In this document: positions 54,405 to 64,000 of the stretch, piece after piece
Position numbering within the stretch: position 1 is the first letter of the stretch
Layout of the letters: each line of letters starts with the position of its first letter
Assembly (NCBI GenBank): GCA_965199245.1
Contig: CBDAQP010000003.1
Location: 62,001-126,000 of the forward strand
Length of the DNA stretch: 64,000 bases
Source of the DNA: Carbonatibacter sp965199245
Lineage (GTDB): Bacteria; Pseudomonadota; Alphaproteobacteria; Kiloniellales; Kiloniellaceae
Direction: 5' to 3'
Translations under genes and position numbers: made by a program
Notes under the pieces: model-generated
The model's input: the letters and a program-made list of their open reading frames with translations, nothing else
The model's database searches: none
What the model was told of the DNA's origin: nothing

Positions 54405-57400
54405 ATGCGCCTCCGGGATTTGCTCGACCACTACCGCGCAAACGCCGCGCGAACAGGGGACGGCCTTTGAAAAGCTGGTGCAGTTTTTTTTTGACCGCTG
54501 ACCCGCGTTGGGACTGGCAGTTTAGCGCAGTGGACTTCTATGCCGATTGGGCCGGACGCGCGGGAATTTCCGGGGGGGTCGCGGGGTTGATTTGGTGGCG
54601 ACCAACCGCGACGATGGCAAAGCCTGTGCTATTCAATGCAAATTTTACCACGAAGACCACCGCATTCAAAAATGCGACCTTGACAAGTTTATTTCCGCGT
54701 CCTCCAGCCCCGCCTTTACGCGGCGTCTTTTTATCGATACCACGCGCGGGGACTGGGGGAAAAATGCAGAACAAACCCTGACAGAACAGGCCATTCCCAC
54801 CCAACGCCTTGACCTCGCCCATCTCGAAAAAAGTCCGCTGGATTGGGGATCCTACCATCACAACGGCACGTCCCGACGCACAAGCCACAAACGCCCCCTG
54901 CCCCATCAGGAAAAAGCCATTTCCGATGTCTGCGCGGGCTTTGCCGCCGGGGCCACACGGGGCCAGATGATTATGGCGTGCGGGACAGGGAAAACCTATA
55001 CCAGCCTGAAAATCGCCGAACAGATTGCCGGAAAGGGGGGACGGGTTTTGTACCTTGTGCCGTCTCTGGCGGTGTTGTCCCAGACGGTGGAGGCCTGGGC
55101 CTGTGATGCGGCCCTGCCTCTGCGGGCTTTTGCCGTTTGCTCGGATTCCCATGTGGGGAAGAAAAAATCCGATGACAGCCCTGGCCTTGATCTGTGTGAT
55201 CTGGTTCTACCCGCCACCACCGATGCGGGACGGCTGGCGACGCGGATGACCACCCCTGCCCCCGATGATCTCACGCCCGATGATCTCACGGTGGTCTTTG
55301 CAACCTATCATTCCCTGAATTGTGTGATGACGGCCCAAAAAGATCACGGGCTGGATGATTTTGATCTGGTGATCTGTGACGAGGCCCACCGTACCACAGG
55401 AGTCACATTGGCGGGGGCAGATGAGTCCGGCTTTGTTGTGGTGCATGACCGGACAAAACTCCGCACCGCGCGGCGGCTCTATATGACCGCGACCCCGCGT
55501 ATCTTTGCCGATCAGGTCAAAGCCAAAGCCAGCGAGGCCAGTGCAGAACTGGCGTCAATGGATAATGTCGCCCTCTATGGCGAGACCCTGCACACCTTGT
55601 CTTTTTCAGAAGCAGTCGAACGGGATCTGCTGAGTGATTACAAGGTCATTGTGTTGGGAATCGACGAAGCACTCATCAGTGCGGGGGTGCAGGACGCCCT
55701 GGCTGACGAGAACAACGCGCTTAAACTCGACGACGCGACCAAATTGATCGGCTGTTTCCGCGCCCTTAATAAACAGGGTCTTGAGGGCGACACAGGCCCC
55801 ATGCGGCGGGCCGTGGCCTTTTGCCGCGATATTCGACATTCAAAACTGGTCTGCGACCAATTCGGCCCCGTGGTAGAGCAATACCTCGCCCGCAACCCGG
55901 ATGAAGACACAACCGGGATCCTGATGCCAGCGGCCCGGCACGTTGACGGTACGGACAAGGCAAAAAAACGTCAGGAGCTGCTCGCATGGCTGGCAGCGGA
56001 AAAGCAGGACAGCTGCGCCATTCTGTCCAACGCCCGCTGTTTGTCAGAGGGCGTTGATGTGCCCGCCCTGGATGCCGTGTTGTTCCTGCACCCGCGAAAG
56101 TCGGTGGTGGATGTGGTGCAATCGGTGGGGCGGGTGATGCGCAAAGCCCCGGGGAAAAAGCTGGGCTATATCATTTTGCCCGTTGGCATTCCCGCCGGAC
56201 AACGGCCCGAGGATGCCCTGAATGACAATAAACGCTACAAGGTCATCTGGGACGTTCTCAACGCCCTGCGCGCCCACGATGACCGTTTTGACAGCATGGT
56301 GAACAGGGCAGGTCTGGGCGTGAATATATCCGCAAAAATTGAAATTACGGCACTGGTCGAAAACCTCCCCACCCCGCCGGAAAAACCGCTGGGCATCGGG
56401 CATGACCTTGCACAGGAAGACCCCGGGAAACAGCCCGGTTTCTCCGAACCACAACAGGAGAGTTTCTTCGTCGATGAATTTTCCCGCGCGGTGCTGGCAA
56501 AGATCGTGAAAAAATGCGGCACCCGCGACTATTGGGAAGACTGGGCCAAAGACATCGCCGACATCGCCCAGCGCCATATCAACCGCATTACCGGACTGGT
56601 GGAACAACCAGACAGCCGCGAAGCGCAAACCTTTGATCGCTTCCTGCGCGAAATCCGCGATGATTTGAATGACAGCATCACCAAAGCCGATGCGATTGAG
56701 ATGCTGGCCCAGCATGTCATCACCCGCCCTGTTTTTGACGCGCTGTTTGATGATGATAATTTCACCGGAAAAAACCCTGTTTCCAAATCCTTACAAAACA
56801 TTATGGATATTCTGGATGAACACAATCTGGATAAGGAATCCGACTCTTTACAAAAATTTTATGGCTCCGTCCGCCGTCGGGTCGCAGGACTAACACCCCG
56901 GGACGCCCACGCCCGCCAGCAGATTGTGGTGGAACTCTATGACAAGTTTTTCCGCACCGCCTTTCCCCGCACCACGGAAAAACTGGGCATCGTTTATACG
57001 CCGGTCGAGGTGGTGGATTTTATCCTCCATTCAGTTCGCGACCTGTTACAATCGGAATTCGGGCAAGATCTGGGATCAGAGGGGGTCAGCATCATTGACC
57101 CCTTTACCGGAACCGGAACCTTTATCACCCGCCTGTTGCCTCTCATCCCCCCCGATGCCCTGCCCCGCAAATACGGGCGGGAGATCTGGGCCAATGAAAT
57201 GGTTCTGCTGGCCTATTAAATTGCCGCAATCAACATTGAACAAAGCTATCACGCCCTGACCCGCGCCGACAGCTACAGCCCCTTTGGCGGTATCTGCCTG
57301 ACCGATAGCTTTCAGCTTTATGAAGAGGACGGTGTCCTGCTGTCTGGAATGTTACCGGAAAACAGCGACCGCCGCAGTCGCCAGAAACGCGAAAAAATCC

Positions 57401-59229
57401 GTGTCATCATCGGCAATCCTCCCTATTCAGCGGGGCAAAAGAGCGAAAACGATGGCAACCAAAATGTCAAATATCCGCAACTCGATCAGGCTATAAGCAA
57501 AAGTTACGCGGCACAGAGTCAGGCAAAACTACAAAAACACCTCTATGACAGCTATATCCGCGCCCTGCGCTGGGGCAGTGACCGCCTGAGCGAAAGCGGC
57601 GCGGGGATCCTGGCCTTTGTTTCGGGCAACGGCTTTATTGACAAGCCCGCAATGGATGGCCTGCGAAAATGTCTGGCAGAGGATTTTCACAGCCTCTATA
57701 TCCTGAACCTGCGCGGCGATATTCGTAAAAACATGCTGTCGAAAGGTGCCGCGAAAGAAGGCGGAAATATCTTTGACTCCGGCTCTATGACCGGTATTGC
57801 CATCAGCTTTCTGGTCAAAAATCCCGACCCGGATCACGCCGGGAAAATCTTCTACCACGACATCGGCGATGACCTGTCATCACAGGACAAAAAAACACGC
57901 CTCCACAGCCTCAAATCCCTCAAGGGCATCACCGCCGAAAACGGCTGGCGACCCATCACACCGGATAAACACCACGACTGGATCAACCAGCGCGATGACA
58001 AATTCGGCAATTTTATCGCCCTGGGGGACAAAAAGGGCAAAAATGTTGCGACAGTCTTTGAAAATTTCTCTCTGGGTGTTGTCACCAACCGCGATGCCTG
58101 GTGCTACAACCCCAGTGCAGAGGCCCTGAGGCATAACATGTCGTGCATGATTGCGACCTATAACCGCGAACGCAACCGGCAGGACGGCGACATTGACAGC
58201 GACCCGACGAAAATAAGCTGGTCGCGGGCTTTAAAAAAGGATGCGGAGCGAAATAAACCCCTCGCCCTGTCGGACGGGGTACTGGCGCAAAGCTGTTATC
58301 GCCCCTTTACCAAACGCTGGCTATTCTATAGCCGTCGCCTCAACGAAATGGTTTACCAAATTCCGCAAATCTTCCCGACAGGGCAGGAAGATAATCGGGT
58401 GATTGCGGTGTCGGGGATTGGGGCGAGAAGCGGCTTTTCCGTTTTGATGCTAAATGCCGTTCCTGACCTGAACATGTTAGAGGCCGGGGCGCAATGCTTC
58501 CCGCGCTATCTCTATGACAGGACGACCCCGGCGGACAGCGAACTATTTCACGGACAGGGCCGCCGCGATGCCCTCACCGATGACGGCCTCGCGCATTTTC
58601 AACGGGCCTATCCCGGGCTGGCGATCAGCAAGGATGATCTGTTTTATTACATCTATGGCCTGCTGCATTCGCCCGATTACCGCGCGCGCTATGCCAACAC
58701 CCTGTCAAGGCAGCTGCCCCGCATTCCGGCGGTGCGCCGGGCGGCGGATTTTAGTGCCTTTGTCACGGCGGGGCGGGCATTGGCGGAACAACACGTCAAT
58801 TATGAACAGGCCACACCCTACCCCGTCACCTTTGCCGACGGCGGCCTGTTGCACAGCAGTTTTACGGCGGCGGATTGGCGCGTCGAAAAAATGACCTTTG
58901 CCCGCCGGGGCAAGGACAGGGACAAAAGCACGGTGATCTATAACAGCAAAATCACCCTGACCGGAATCCCCGTCGCGGCCTATGACTATATCGTCAACGG
59001 TAAACCCGCCCTGGAATGGGTGATGGACCGCCAATGCGTCACCACCGACAAAGCCAGCGGCCTGCACAGCGACGCCAACCGTTACGCCACCGAAACGGCA
59101 AACGACCCCGCCTATCCTCTCAAACTGTTTCAACGCATCATCACCGTTGCCCTCGAAACCCGAAAAATCATCCAGAACCTCCCCCGCCTGGATATTGCCA
59201 TACCGGATAAAGAGACCTCCGGATCATGA
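54405..59229 (+). pseudogene. Type ISP restriction-modification enzyme, broken by three frameshifts and a stop codon
   Basis: Joined, the reading frames give about 1608 residues with the single-chain layout of type ISP enzymes such as LlaBIII. In order: an Mrr-like nuclease (GVDLVATNRDDG then AIQCKFY), a superfamily 2 helicase (MACGTGKTY, CDEAHRTTG, YMTATPR, VVQSVGRVMRK), an adenine methyltransferase (IIDPFTGTGTFITRLL and IGNPPYSAGQ) and a target-recognition domain (AQCFPRYLYD). Lesions: one extra base in CGCGCG at about 54445-54450, one in T9 at 54484-54492, one base lost in G7 at 54572-54578, and TAA at 57217-57219 where a Tyr (LLAYYIAAINIE-like) is expected. As sequenced no complete enzyme can be made; the largest open pieces are 54547-57219 and 57349-59229. 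Confidence 0.88.
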
Positions 59230-59413
59230 CAGACCGGATCAGGCGACCCGGCACTGCCCTGAAAAGCGGGTCATCATTTTTTTCAGACACACAACGCAAC
59301 ACGGGAAAGGTTGCCTGCGCCAGAATCACCCTGATGATCTGCGCTTTGATCACAACCAGACCAGACCCGACTGATGAACAGGGGGGTTTTTATCGGATCT
59401 CACTGTCGGGCGG

Positions 59414-60037
59414 TTATTCAACCACCAGGATATATGCCAAAATAAACATCACAGCCGCGTTGATCCTATTGAGCACCCTGACGTTTCTGCCCGCCGGGGT
59501 GAGCTGTCCAAGCAGACTGCCGCCACATGCATAGGTCAGCATACACATAAATTCCACCGACATCACGATTGCGACAATCCATGCGATCTGCAACCCGGGG
59601 GACATATCATCCCGCAAAAACGCCGGCAGGAACGCCGCAAAAAACAGCCAGCATTTCGGGTTTAACGTCGCCGTCAGAAATCCTTTGGCGGTTAGTTTCA
59701 AGGATCCGTCTGCGGCACAGGATCTGTCACGTCCGGCCGTAATTTTTCCGCTGTCCCTGAGGAAAACAAACCCGATGTAACAGAGGAATGCTGCGCCAGC
59801 ATACTTGAGAATGTCAAAAATCACAGGCACTTGAAACATAACCATCGAAACCCCTGTGATTGATACAATGGCAACCACAGCAACACCAGAGACCGCGCCG
59901 ATGATGAACGGCAGTGCGCGACCCATTCCATAGGCCGCGCCAATGTTCATCGACGCCAGCATGTTGAGACCCGGAGTGATGGACACAAAAAAGTACGCCG
60001 GGGTGAAAGCAAACAAGAGTGGACTATAGCTCGGCAT
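59414..60037 (-). CDS. LysE-family amino acid/metabolite exporter
   Basis: The 207-residue inner-membrane protein has about six helices. The family start AYFFVSITPGLNMLASMNIG and the motif GFLTATLNPKCWLFFAAFLP are typical of LysE/RhtB exporters. The ATG at 60037 (MPSYSPLLFAFTP) is preferred over an in-frame start 8 codons up. The substrate is unknown. It converges on the restriction pseudogene. Confidence 0.88.
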   Translation of the reverse strand: MPSYSPLLFAFTPAYFFVSITPGLNMLASMNIGAAYGMGRALPFIIGAVSGVAVVAIVSITGVSMVMFQVPVIFDILKYAGAAFLCYIGFVFLRDSGKITAGRDRSCAADGSLKLTAKGFLTATLNPKCWLFFAAFLPAFLRDDMSPGLQIAWIVAIVMSVEFMCMLTYACGGSLLGQLTPAGRNVRVLNRINAAVMFILAYILVVE

Positions 60038-60452
60038 GTTTCTTTTCCCGATTTTGTGCAACTACGTCATTCCGCATGGGTCTGATATGGCCCGGATACC
60101 GGAGGCGAGTATGCCCGGAACCGGAGCGGTTAGGCAAGCAACGATGACAGGTGAACGCAAGACGACACCCCCCGACAGCAGAGGTGGCGCGATATTGTGA
60201 GGACAATCCTGACCTGTTGCAATCAGGTTGTCAGCGGGACTTCACGGTGTCTGCGACAAAAGATGGTCAGAAAGGGTGCGACACCCGAAATTGTCCCGAT
60301 TGCAGGGTGACAGGGAAAGACCGCCTGTTCGATTGAACAGACGACCATCTGAAAACAGTTTTATTCAGAGGAAAAAGAGATTCTCATGACAGGGCAGGAT
60401 TGCTATAAGCGACTGTCGAGGTGCTCACTGGATAACGAGACAAAGGCCCGCC
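60038..60452. other. Intergenic region before trpG
   Basis: No gene is supported here. It contains a small perfect hairpin, CTGTTC-GATT-GAACAG (60325-60340), and two similar GC-rich blocks, GCCCGGATACCGGAGGCG and GCCCGGAACCGGAGCGG, near 60089-60130. I looked for a Trp-rich leader peptide or attenuator and saw none. Promoters for the divergent LysE gene and the trp operon must lie here. Confidence 0.4.
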
Positions 60453-61013
60453 ATGCTCTTGCTGATTGATAACTATGACAGCTTTACCTACAACCTCTAT
60501 CACTATCTGGGGGAATTGGGGGCGGAAACAGTTGTGCATCGCAACGACCGGATCACGGTCGCGCAGGTGTTGGCGTTAAAACCTGACCATATTGTCATTT
60601 CACCCGGCCCTTGCAATCCGGATTCTGCGGGAATTTGTCTTGAATTGATTGAAACACTGGCGGGGCGTATTCCGCTGTTGGGGGTGTGTCTGGGGCATCA
60701 GTCGATCGGCCAGGTCTATGGGGCAAAGATTGTGCGCGTCACCCCTATGCACGGCAAGCAAAGCGACATCCGGCATCGGGGCGAGTCTGTTTTTGCAGGA
60801 TTGCCCGACCCGCTCACCGTCACGCGCTACCACTCCCTGACCATTGATCCCGCAACGGTTCCCGATTGTCTAAACGTGACAGCAAAAACCGGTGACGGCG
60901 TGATCATGGGGATCAGCCATAAAAATCTGCCCGTTCACGGGGTGCAGTTTCACCCCGAATCCATTGCCACCGATAAAGGCCATGACTTGCTCGCAAACTT
61001 TTTAAAGATTTGA
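60453..61013 (+). CDS. trpG: Anthranilate synthase component II (glutamine amidotransferase)
   Basis: The 186-residue class I amidotransferase supplies ammonia from glutamine to TrpE. It has the start LLIDNYDSFTYNLYHYL, the oxyanion loop SPGPCNPDSAGIC, the catalytic Cys in GVCLGHQSIGQ, and the His-Glu pair in QFHPESIATDKGHD. It could also serve PabA. It leads the trpGDC-moaC-moeA operon; trpD begins next to its stop. Confidence 0.95.
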   Translation: MLLLIDNYDSFTYNLYHYLGELGAETVVHRNDRITVAQVLALKPDHIVISPGPCNPDSAGICLELIETLAGRIPLLGVCLGHQSIGQVYGAKIVRVTPMHGKQSDIRHRGESVFAGLPDPLTVTRYHSLTIDPATVPDCLNVTAKTGDGVIMGISHKNLPVHGVQFHPESIATDKGHDLLANFLKI

Positions 61014-61015
61014 AA

Positions 61016-62062
61016 ATGTCAGAAAATTTTGATTTAAAAGCCTTCACAGCGCATGTTGTGAGCGGCAAAGACCACAGCCGGGCCGACACGCAGGCCGCCT
61101 TTGACTATTTGATGGATGGACAGGCCAGCCCCGCCCTCCTCGCCGCTCTGTTGACGGCCCTGCGGATGAAGGGCGAAACGGTCGCAGAGATCACCGGGGC
61201 GGCCCAATCGATGCGCGCGCGGATGGTGCGCCTGCCCGCACCCAAAGGGGCAATGGATGTGTGCGGCACAGGGGGCGATGCCAGGGGGACGTTCAATATT
61301 TCATCAACGGTAGCCTTTGTCGTTGCGGCCGCCGGGATTCCCGTCGCCAAACACGGCAATCGGGCCGCATCGTCAAAAAGCGGGGCCGCCGATGTGCTGG
61401 AGGCCCTTGGGATCAACTGTAACGCAGATTTTGATCTGGTGGCCCGGGCCTTGCGCGACAGTGGAACCTGTTTTCTATTTGCCCAACGTCATCATCCGGC
61501 TATGCGACATGTCGCCCCCCATCGCGCGGAATTGGGCTTTCGGACAGTTTTTAATCTGTTGGGGCCACTGTCAAACCCTGCCCAGGTCAAAAAGCAGTTG
61601 ATGGGTATTTTTGACCGGTGCTGGATTCGCCCCATCGCGCAGGTGTTGCGGGAATTGGGGCATGACTCAGCGTGGGTCGTGCATGGTGATGAAGGACTGG
61701 ACGAGGTGTCAATCTGTGGCGAAACGCACGTTTGCGCGCTCAAGGACGGACAGATCACAGAATTCACCATCACACCGGAAGACGCCGGTTTGAAACGCGC
61801 CCCCCTGACGGCGATCACGGGGGGTGATGCGGGGTATAATGCACAGGCCCTGCGTGCTGTTCTGTCGGGTGATGAGCGGGGGGCCTACCGTGATTCAGTT
61901 TTGTTAAACAGCGCGGCGGCACTGATTGTTGCCGGACAGGCCAATGACTTGAAAGACGGCGTTGAACGCGCCGCAGAGGCCCTTGACAGCGGCGCGGCAC
62001 TCAAGGGCCTGGAGGGCCTGATTGCGATAACACAGGACAGGAAAGCAACGAACCTTGAATGA
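61016..62062 (+). CDS. trpD: Anthranilate phosphoribosyltransferase
   Basis: The protein is about 348 residues from the ATG at 61016 (an in-frame TTG at 61010 overlaps the trpG stop). It joins anthranilate and PRPP. The PRPP site VCGTGGDARGTFNISS and the KHGNRAASSKSGAADVLEAL segment are intact. It overlaps trpC by 8 bp. Confidence 0.96.
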   Translation: MSENFDLKAFTAHVVSGKDHSRADTQAAFDYLMDGQASPALLAALLTALRMKGETVAEITGAAQSMRARMVRLPAPKGAMDVCGTGGDARGTFNISSTVAFVVAAAGIPVAKHGNRAASSKSGAADVLEALGINCNADFDLVARALRDSGTCFLFAQRHHPAMRHVAPHRAELGFRTVFNLLGPLSNPAQVKKQLMGIFDRCWIRPIAQVLRELGHDSAWVVHGDEGLDEVSICGETHVCALKDGQITEFTITPEDAGLKRAPLTAITGGDAGYNAQALRAVLSGDERGAYRDSVLLNSAAALIVAGQANDLKDGVERAAEALDSGAALKGLEGLIAITQDRKATNLE

Positions 62063-62855
62063 TGTTCTGAACAAAATTTGCGCGGATAAACGCGACCATG
62101 TGGCGGCCTGTAAAGGTCGCTGTGATCCGGCAAGGCTTGAGGCCCTGGCGCACGAACAGTCACCGCCACGCGGGTTTTATCGGGCCTTAACGGCCCAAAA
62201 AAACGCAGGTCACTATGGCTTGATCGCAGAAATCAAAAAGGCCTCCCCGTCAAAGGGGCTGGTGCGCGCGGATTTTGATCCGCCCCGGCTGGCGCGTGCC
62301 TATGAACGCGGGGGGGCGGCCTGTTTGTCTGTGCTGACAGATCAACCGTGGTTCCAGGGATGCGACGACGACCTCGGGGCCGCCCGCGCCGCTGTATCCC
62401 TGCCCGTTCTGCGTAAGGATTTTATCCTTGACCCCTATCAGGTGACAGAGGCCCGCGCCATCGGCGCGGATTGTATTTTGCTGATTATGGCGGCCTTGGG
62501 TGATACACAGGCGCGCGAGCTTGAACAACAGGCTCACGACCGGGGCATGGATGTTTTGGTCGAGGTTCACGATGCCCACGAATGCGAACGCGCCGTGACC
62601 CATATGACCTCGCCATTGATCGGGGTCAACAATAGAAACCTCAAAACACTCGCGGTTGACCTGAATACGACAGAACAGCTGTCGGGGATGATTCCACCAG
62701 ATCGGCTCCTGGTGGCAGAAAGCGGTCTCTCCACCCCCGCTGACCTCCGGCGCATGGCACAGAGCCGGGCCACGACCTTTCTGATTGGCGAATCACTGAT
62801 GCGTCAGCACGATGTGGAACGCGCGACGATAGATCTTTTACACACCACGGCCTGA
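62055..62855 (+). CDS. trpC: Indole-3-glycerol phosphate synthase
   Basis: The 266-residue TIM-barrel enzyme is monofunctional (no TrpF part). It has the family start NDVLNKICADKRDHV, AEIKKASPSKGLVRADFDP with the catalytic Lys, VLRKDFILDPYQV, GVNNRNLKT and AESGL. The start is TTG at 62055, inside the trpD end, which suggests translational coupling. Confidence 0.96.
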   Translation: MNDVLNKICADKRDHVAACKGRCDPARLEALAHEQSPPRGFYRALTAQKNAGHYGLIAEIKKASPSKGLVRADFDPPRLARAYERGGAACLSVLTDQPWFQGCDDDLGAARAAVSLPVLRKDFILDPYQVTEARAIGADCILLIMAALGDTQARELEQQAHDRGMDVLVEVHDAHECERAVTHMTSPLIGVNNRNLKTLAVDLNTTEQLSGMIPPDRLLVAESGLSTPADLRRMAQSRATTFLIGESLMRQHDVERATIDLLHTTA

Positions 62856-62876
62856 CGCGTGAAAAATGGAAAGAAA

Positions 62877-63362
62877 ATGACAGAACAAAAACTGACCCAT
62901 TTCGACCAACAGGGCCACGCCATCATGGTCGATGTGTCGGACAAGGCCGCAACCAAACGCTCGGCAACCGCCACAGGCCGCGTTTTGATGTCAGAGTCCA
63001 CCTGTGACCTGATTCGCGCCGGAGGCTTTAAAAAAGGCGACGTGCTGTCTATTGCGCGGTTGGCAGGCATTATGGGGGCAAAGCGCACCCCCGATCTTAT
63101 CCCGCTCTGTCATCCCTTGATGTTGACCTCGGTGCGCGTTGATCTTACGCTCCGGACGCGGGCTGTTGACATTACGGCGCAGTGCCGGCTCACGGGGCAG
63201 ACAGGGGTTGAGATGGAGGCTCTGACCGCCGTATCCGTTGCCGCACTGACCGTTTATGATATGTGCAAGGCCGTTGATAAAGGCATGGTCATTTCAGATA
63301 TTCGCCTGTTGGAAAAAAAGGGCGGGCGCAGTGGCCACTATCTGGCGGAACCAGGTAAGTGA
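62877..63362 (+). CDS. moaC: Cyclic pyranopterin monophosphate synthase accessory protein MoaC
   Basis: The 161-residue MoaC acts with MoaA in the first step of molybdenum cofactor synthesis. It has LTHFDQQGHAIMVDVSDKA, GIMGAKRTPDLIPLCHPLML, TGVEMEALTAVSVAALTVYD and the active-site KAVDKGM. The ATG at 62877 after GGAAAG is chosen; a GTG at 62859 is also in frame. Its stop overlaps a GTG start (63359) of a small ORF. Confidence 0.95.
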   Translation: MTEQKLTHFDQQGHAIMVDVSDKAATKRSATATGRVLMSESTCDLIRAGGFKKGDVLSIARLAGIMGAKRTPDLIPLCHPLMLTSVRVDLTLRTRAVDITAQCRLTGQTGVEMEALTAVSVAALTVYDMCKAVDKGMVISDIRLLEKKGGRSGHYLAEPGK

Positions 63363-63589
63363 GTGCCTCTCAAAAACCCGATCCGTCCGGAGCATCAAAC
63401 TGCTTTTTTGTGCGCGTGCAACATAACAAATCTATGTGCGTGCAACACAATAAATTTGTGCGCGTGCAACACGACAAATTTGTGCGCGTGCAACACGACC
63501 TGCGATCCTCGAATGCGTCACGCGGGTTCTCGAAAACAGCTTTCCCGCCAGCCAGCGTTGGCGAGAGGTTTTTAAAGGTACCCGGATGA
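63359..63589 (+). CDS. Small repetitive ORF bridging moaC and moeA
   Basis: The 76-residue ORF starts at GTG inside the moaC stop (GTGA overlap) and ends in TGA inside the moeA start (ATGA overlap). Such 4-bp overlaps on both sides are typical of coupled genes. The middle consists of four 8-residue repeats (FVRVQHNK type), basic and rich in Val, Gln and His, matching the 24-bp DNA repeat. No family is recognised and no strong ribosome site is seen. It may be a real small protein or only a spacer whose frame stays open by chance. Confidence 0.4.
   Translation: MSASQKPDPSGASNCFFVRVQHNKSMCVQHNKFVRVQHDKFVRVQHDLRSSNASRGFSKTAFPPASVGERFLKVPG
63407..63502 (+). repeat. 24-bp minisatellite, four copies
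   Basis: Four consecutive 24-bp units of the form TTTGTGCGCGTGCAACAC plus GACAAA occupy 63407-63502; the third and fourth are nearly identical and the first two slightly degenerate. The unit is eight codons long, so changes in copy number would keep the frame of the surrounding small ORF. There are no spacers, so it is not a CRISPR array. Confidence 0.85.
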
Positions 63590-64000
63590 ATATGATTTCC
63601 CAGGAAACGGCCTTTGACATTATTTGCCGCGAACTGTCTGCGGTGGGGACGGAAACCCTGCCCCTCGATGCGGCCCCCGGTCGCGTTTTGGCCCGCGATG
63701 TCATCGCCCGCCTGACCCATCCCGCACGCGCCGTTTCTGCCATGGATGGCTATGCGGTCAATAGCCGGTCTCTGGACACAATACCGGTTGACCTCGCCCT
63801 TGTTGATCTGGCACAGGCAGGCGGCCCCCTGCCCGCGCCCCTCCCCCCTGGAACAGCCTGTCGCATCTTTACAGGCGCACCCCTGCCTGATGGGGCCGAC
63901 ACCATTGTTATTCAGGAAAATACAGAACAGCTCTCCGCGCAGAAGGTGCGCGTAAACCAGGGTGAAAAACCGGGACGTTTTGTCCGCCCCGCCGGATTGG
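63586..64000 (+). CDS. moeA: Molybdopterin molybdenumtransferase MoeA, N-terminal part
   Basis: The frame opens at ATG 63586 (a second ATG is two codons on) and is open to the window edge, giving 138 residues. The sequence MISQETAFDIICREL, then LPLDAAPGRVLARDV, AVSAMDGYAVNS and CRIFTGAPLPDGADTIVIQE is typical of MoeA, which inserts molybdate into adenylated molybdopterin. The order trpGDC-moaC-moeA is standard in alphaproteobacteria. Confidence 0.94.
   Translation, partial: MNMISQETAFDIICRELSAVGTETLPLDAAPGRVLARDVIARLTHPARAVSAMDGYAVNSRSLDTIPVDLALVDLAQAGGPLPAPLPPGTACRIFTGAPLPDGADTIVIQENTEQLSAQKVRVNQGEKPGRFVRPAGL

Noticed and set aside
63407..63502. CRISPR-like repeat array
   Set aside because: The 24-bp units are directly adjacent with no spacers and no cas genes nearby; it is a minisatellite.

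Overview
This 64 kb window is chromosomal DNA from an alphaproteobacterium. The evidence is gene order typical of that class: topA-dprA-plsY with pyrC-pyrB, ssb divergent from uvrA, gyrA-coaD, glnB-glnA, purM-purN divergent from a DUF2066/AI-2E/hda cluster, and trpG-trpD-trpC-moaC-moeA. A Rhodospirillales or SAR116-like lineage is my guess; nothing in the window fixes the genus.

Layout. 1-509 is the end of gatB. 510-3197 is a repeat-rich accessory stretch. It holds a diverged 184-bp element, an orphan DNA methyltransferase framed by two inverted 211-bp elements that each carry terminal inverted repeats, two terminators, and eight copies of an octanucleotide just upstream of a large autotransporter (3198-7301). 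7600-12074 (minus strand) has an M14 carboxypeptidase, a MATE transporter and the nitrogen genes glnB-glnA. 12255-16197 (plus) has tRNA-His, a copper island (CueR-type promoter, copA, cueR) and a divergent polysaccharide deacetylase. 16232-21335 has purM-purN, DUF2066, an AI-2E permease, hda and rpmG. 21441-32487 (minus) is housekeeping: ctpA-like peptidase, rnr, topA, dprA, plsY, pyrC-like, pyrB, ruvX. 32582-41168 (plus) has a small DUF454 membrane protein, two XRE regulators and a CUT1 ABC transporter bracketed by three GpdQ/CpdA-type phosphodiesterases, which looks like a uptake-and-hydrolysis system for a phosphodiester such as glycerophosphodiesters. 41262-49816 has tRNA-Lys, coaD, gyrA, ssb, uvrA and trmFO. 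49955-53222 has a small membrane protein and a 990-residue fusion of a phosphoserine-aminotransferase-like and a 3-phosphoglycerate-dehydrogenase-like enzyme. 53223-60037 has a second copy of the 183-bp element, a Sel1 protein, a broken type ISP restriction-modification gene and a LysE exporter. 60453 to the end is trpGDC-moaC-(small repetitive ORF)-moeA.

Two themes run through the window. First, several genes expected to be important (ctpA-like, rnr, pyrB, uvrA) are split by single-base frameshifts, several in homopolymers, and purM lacks any normal start codon. This could be assembly error or real decay, and the sequence alone cannot decide. Second, short mobile or repetitive elements (two MITE-like families, an octanucleotide tract, a 24-bp minisatellite) sit next to accessory genes. 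The most unusual items are the methyltransferase between inverted MITE-like elements, the SerC-SerA fusion, the regulator/phosphodiesterase/ABC cassette, and the repetitive small ORF that joins moaC to moeA by 4-bp overlaps.
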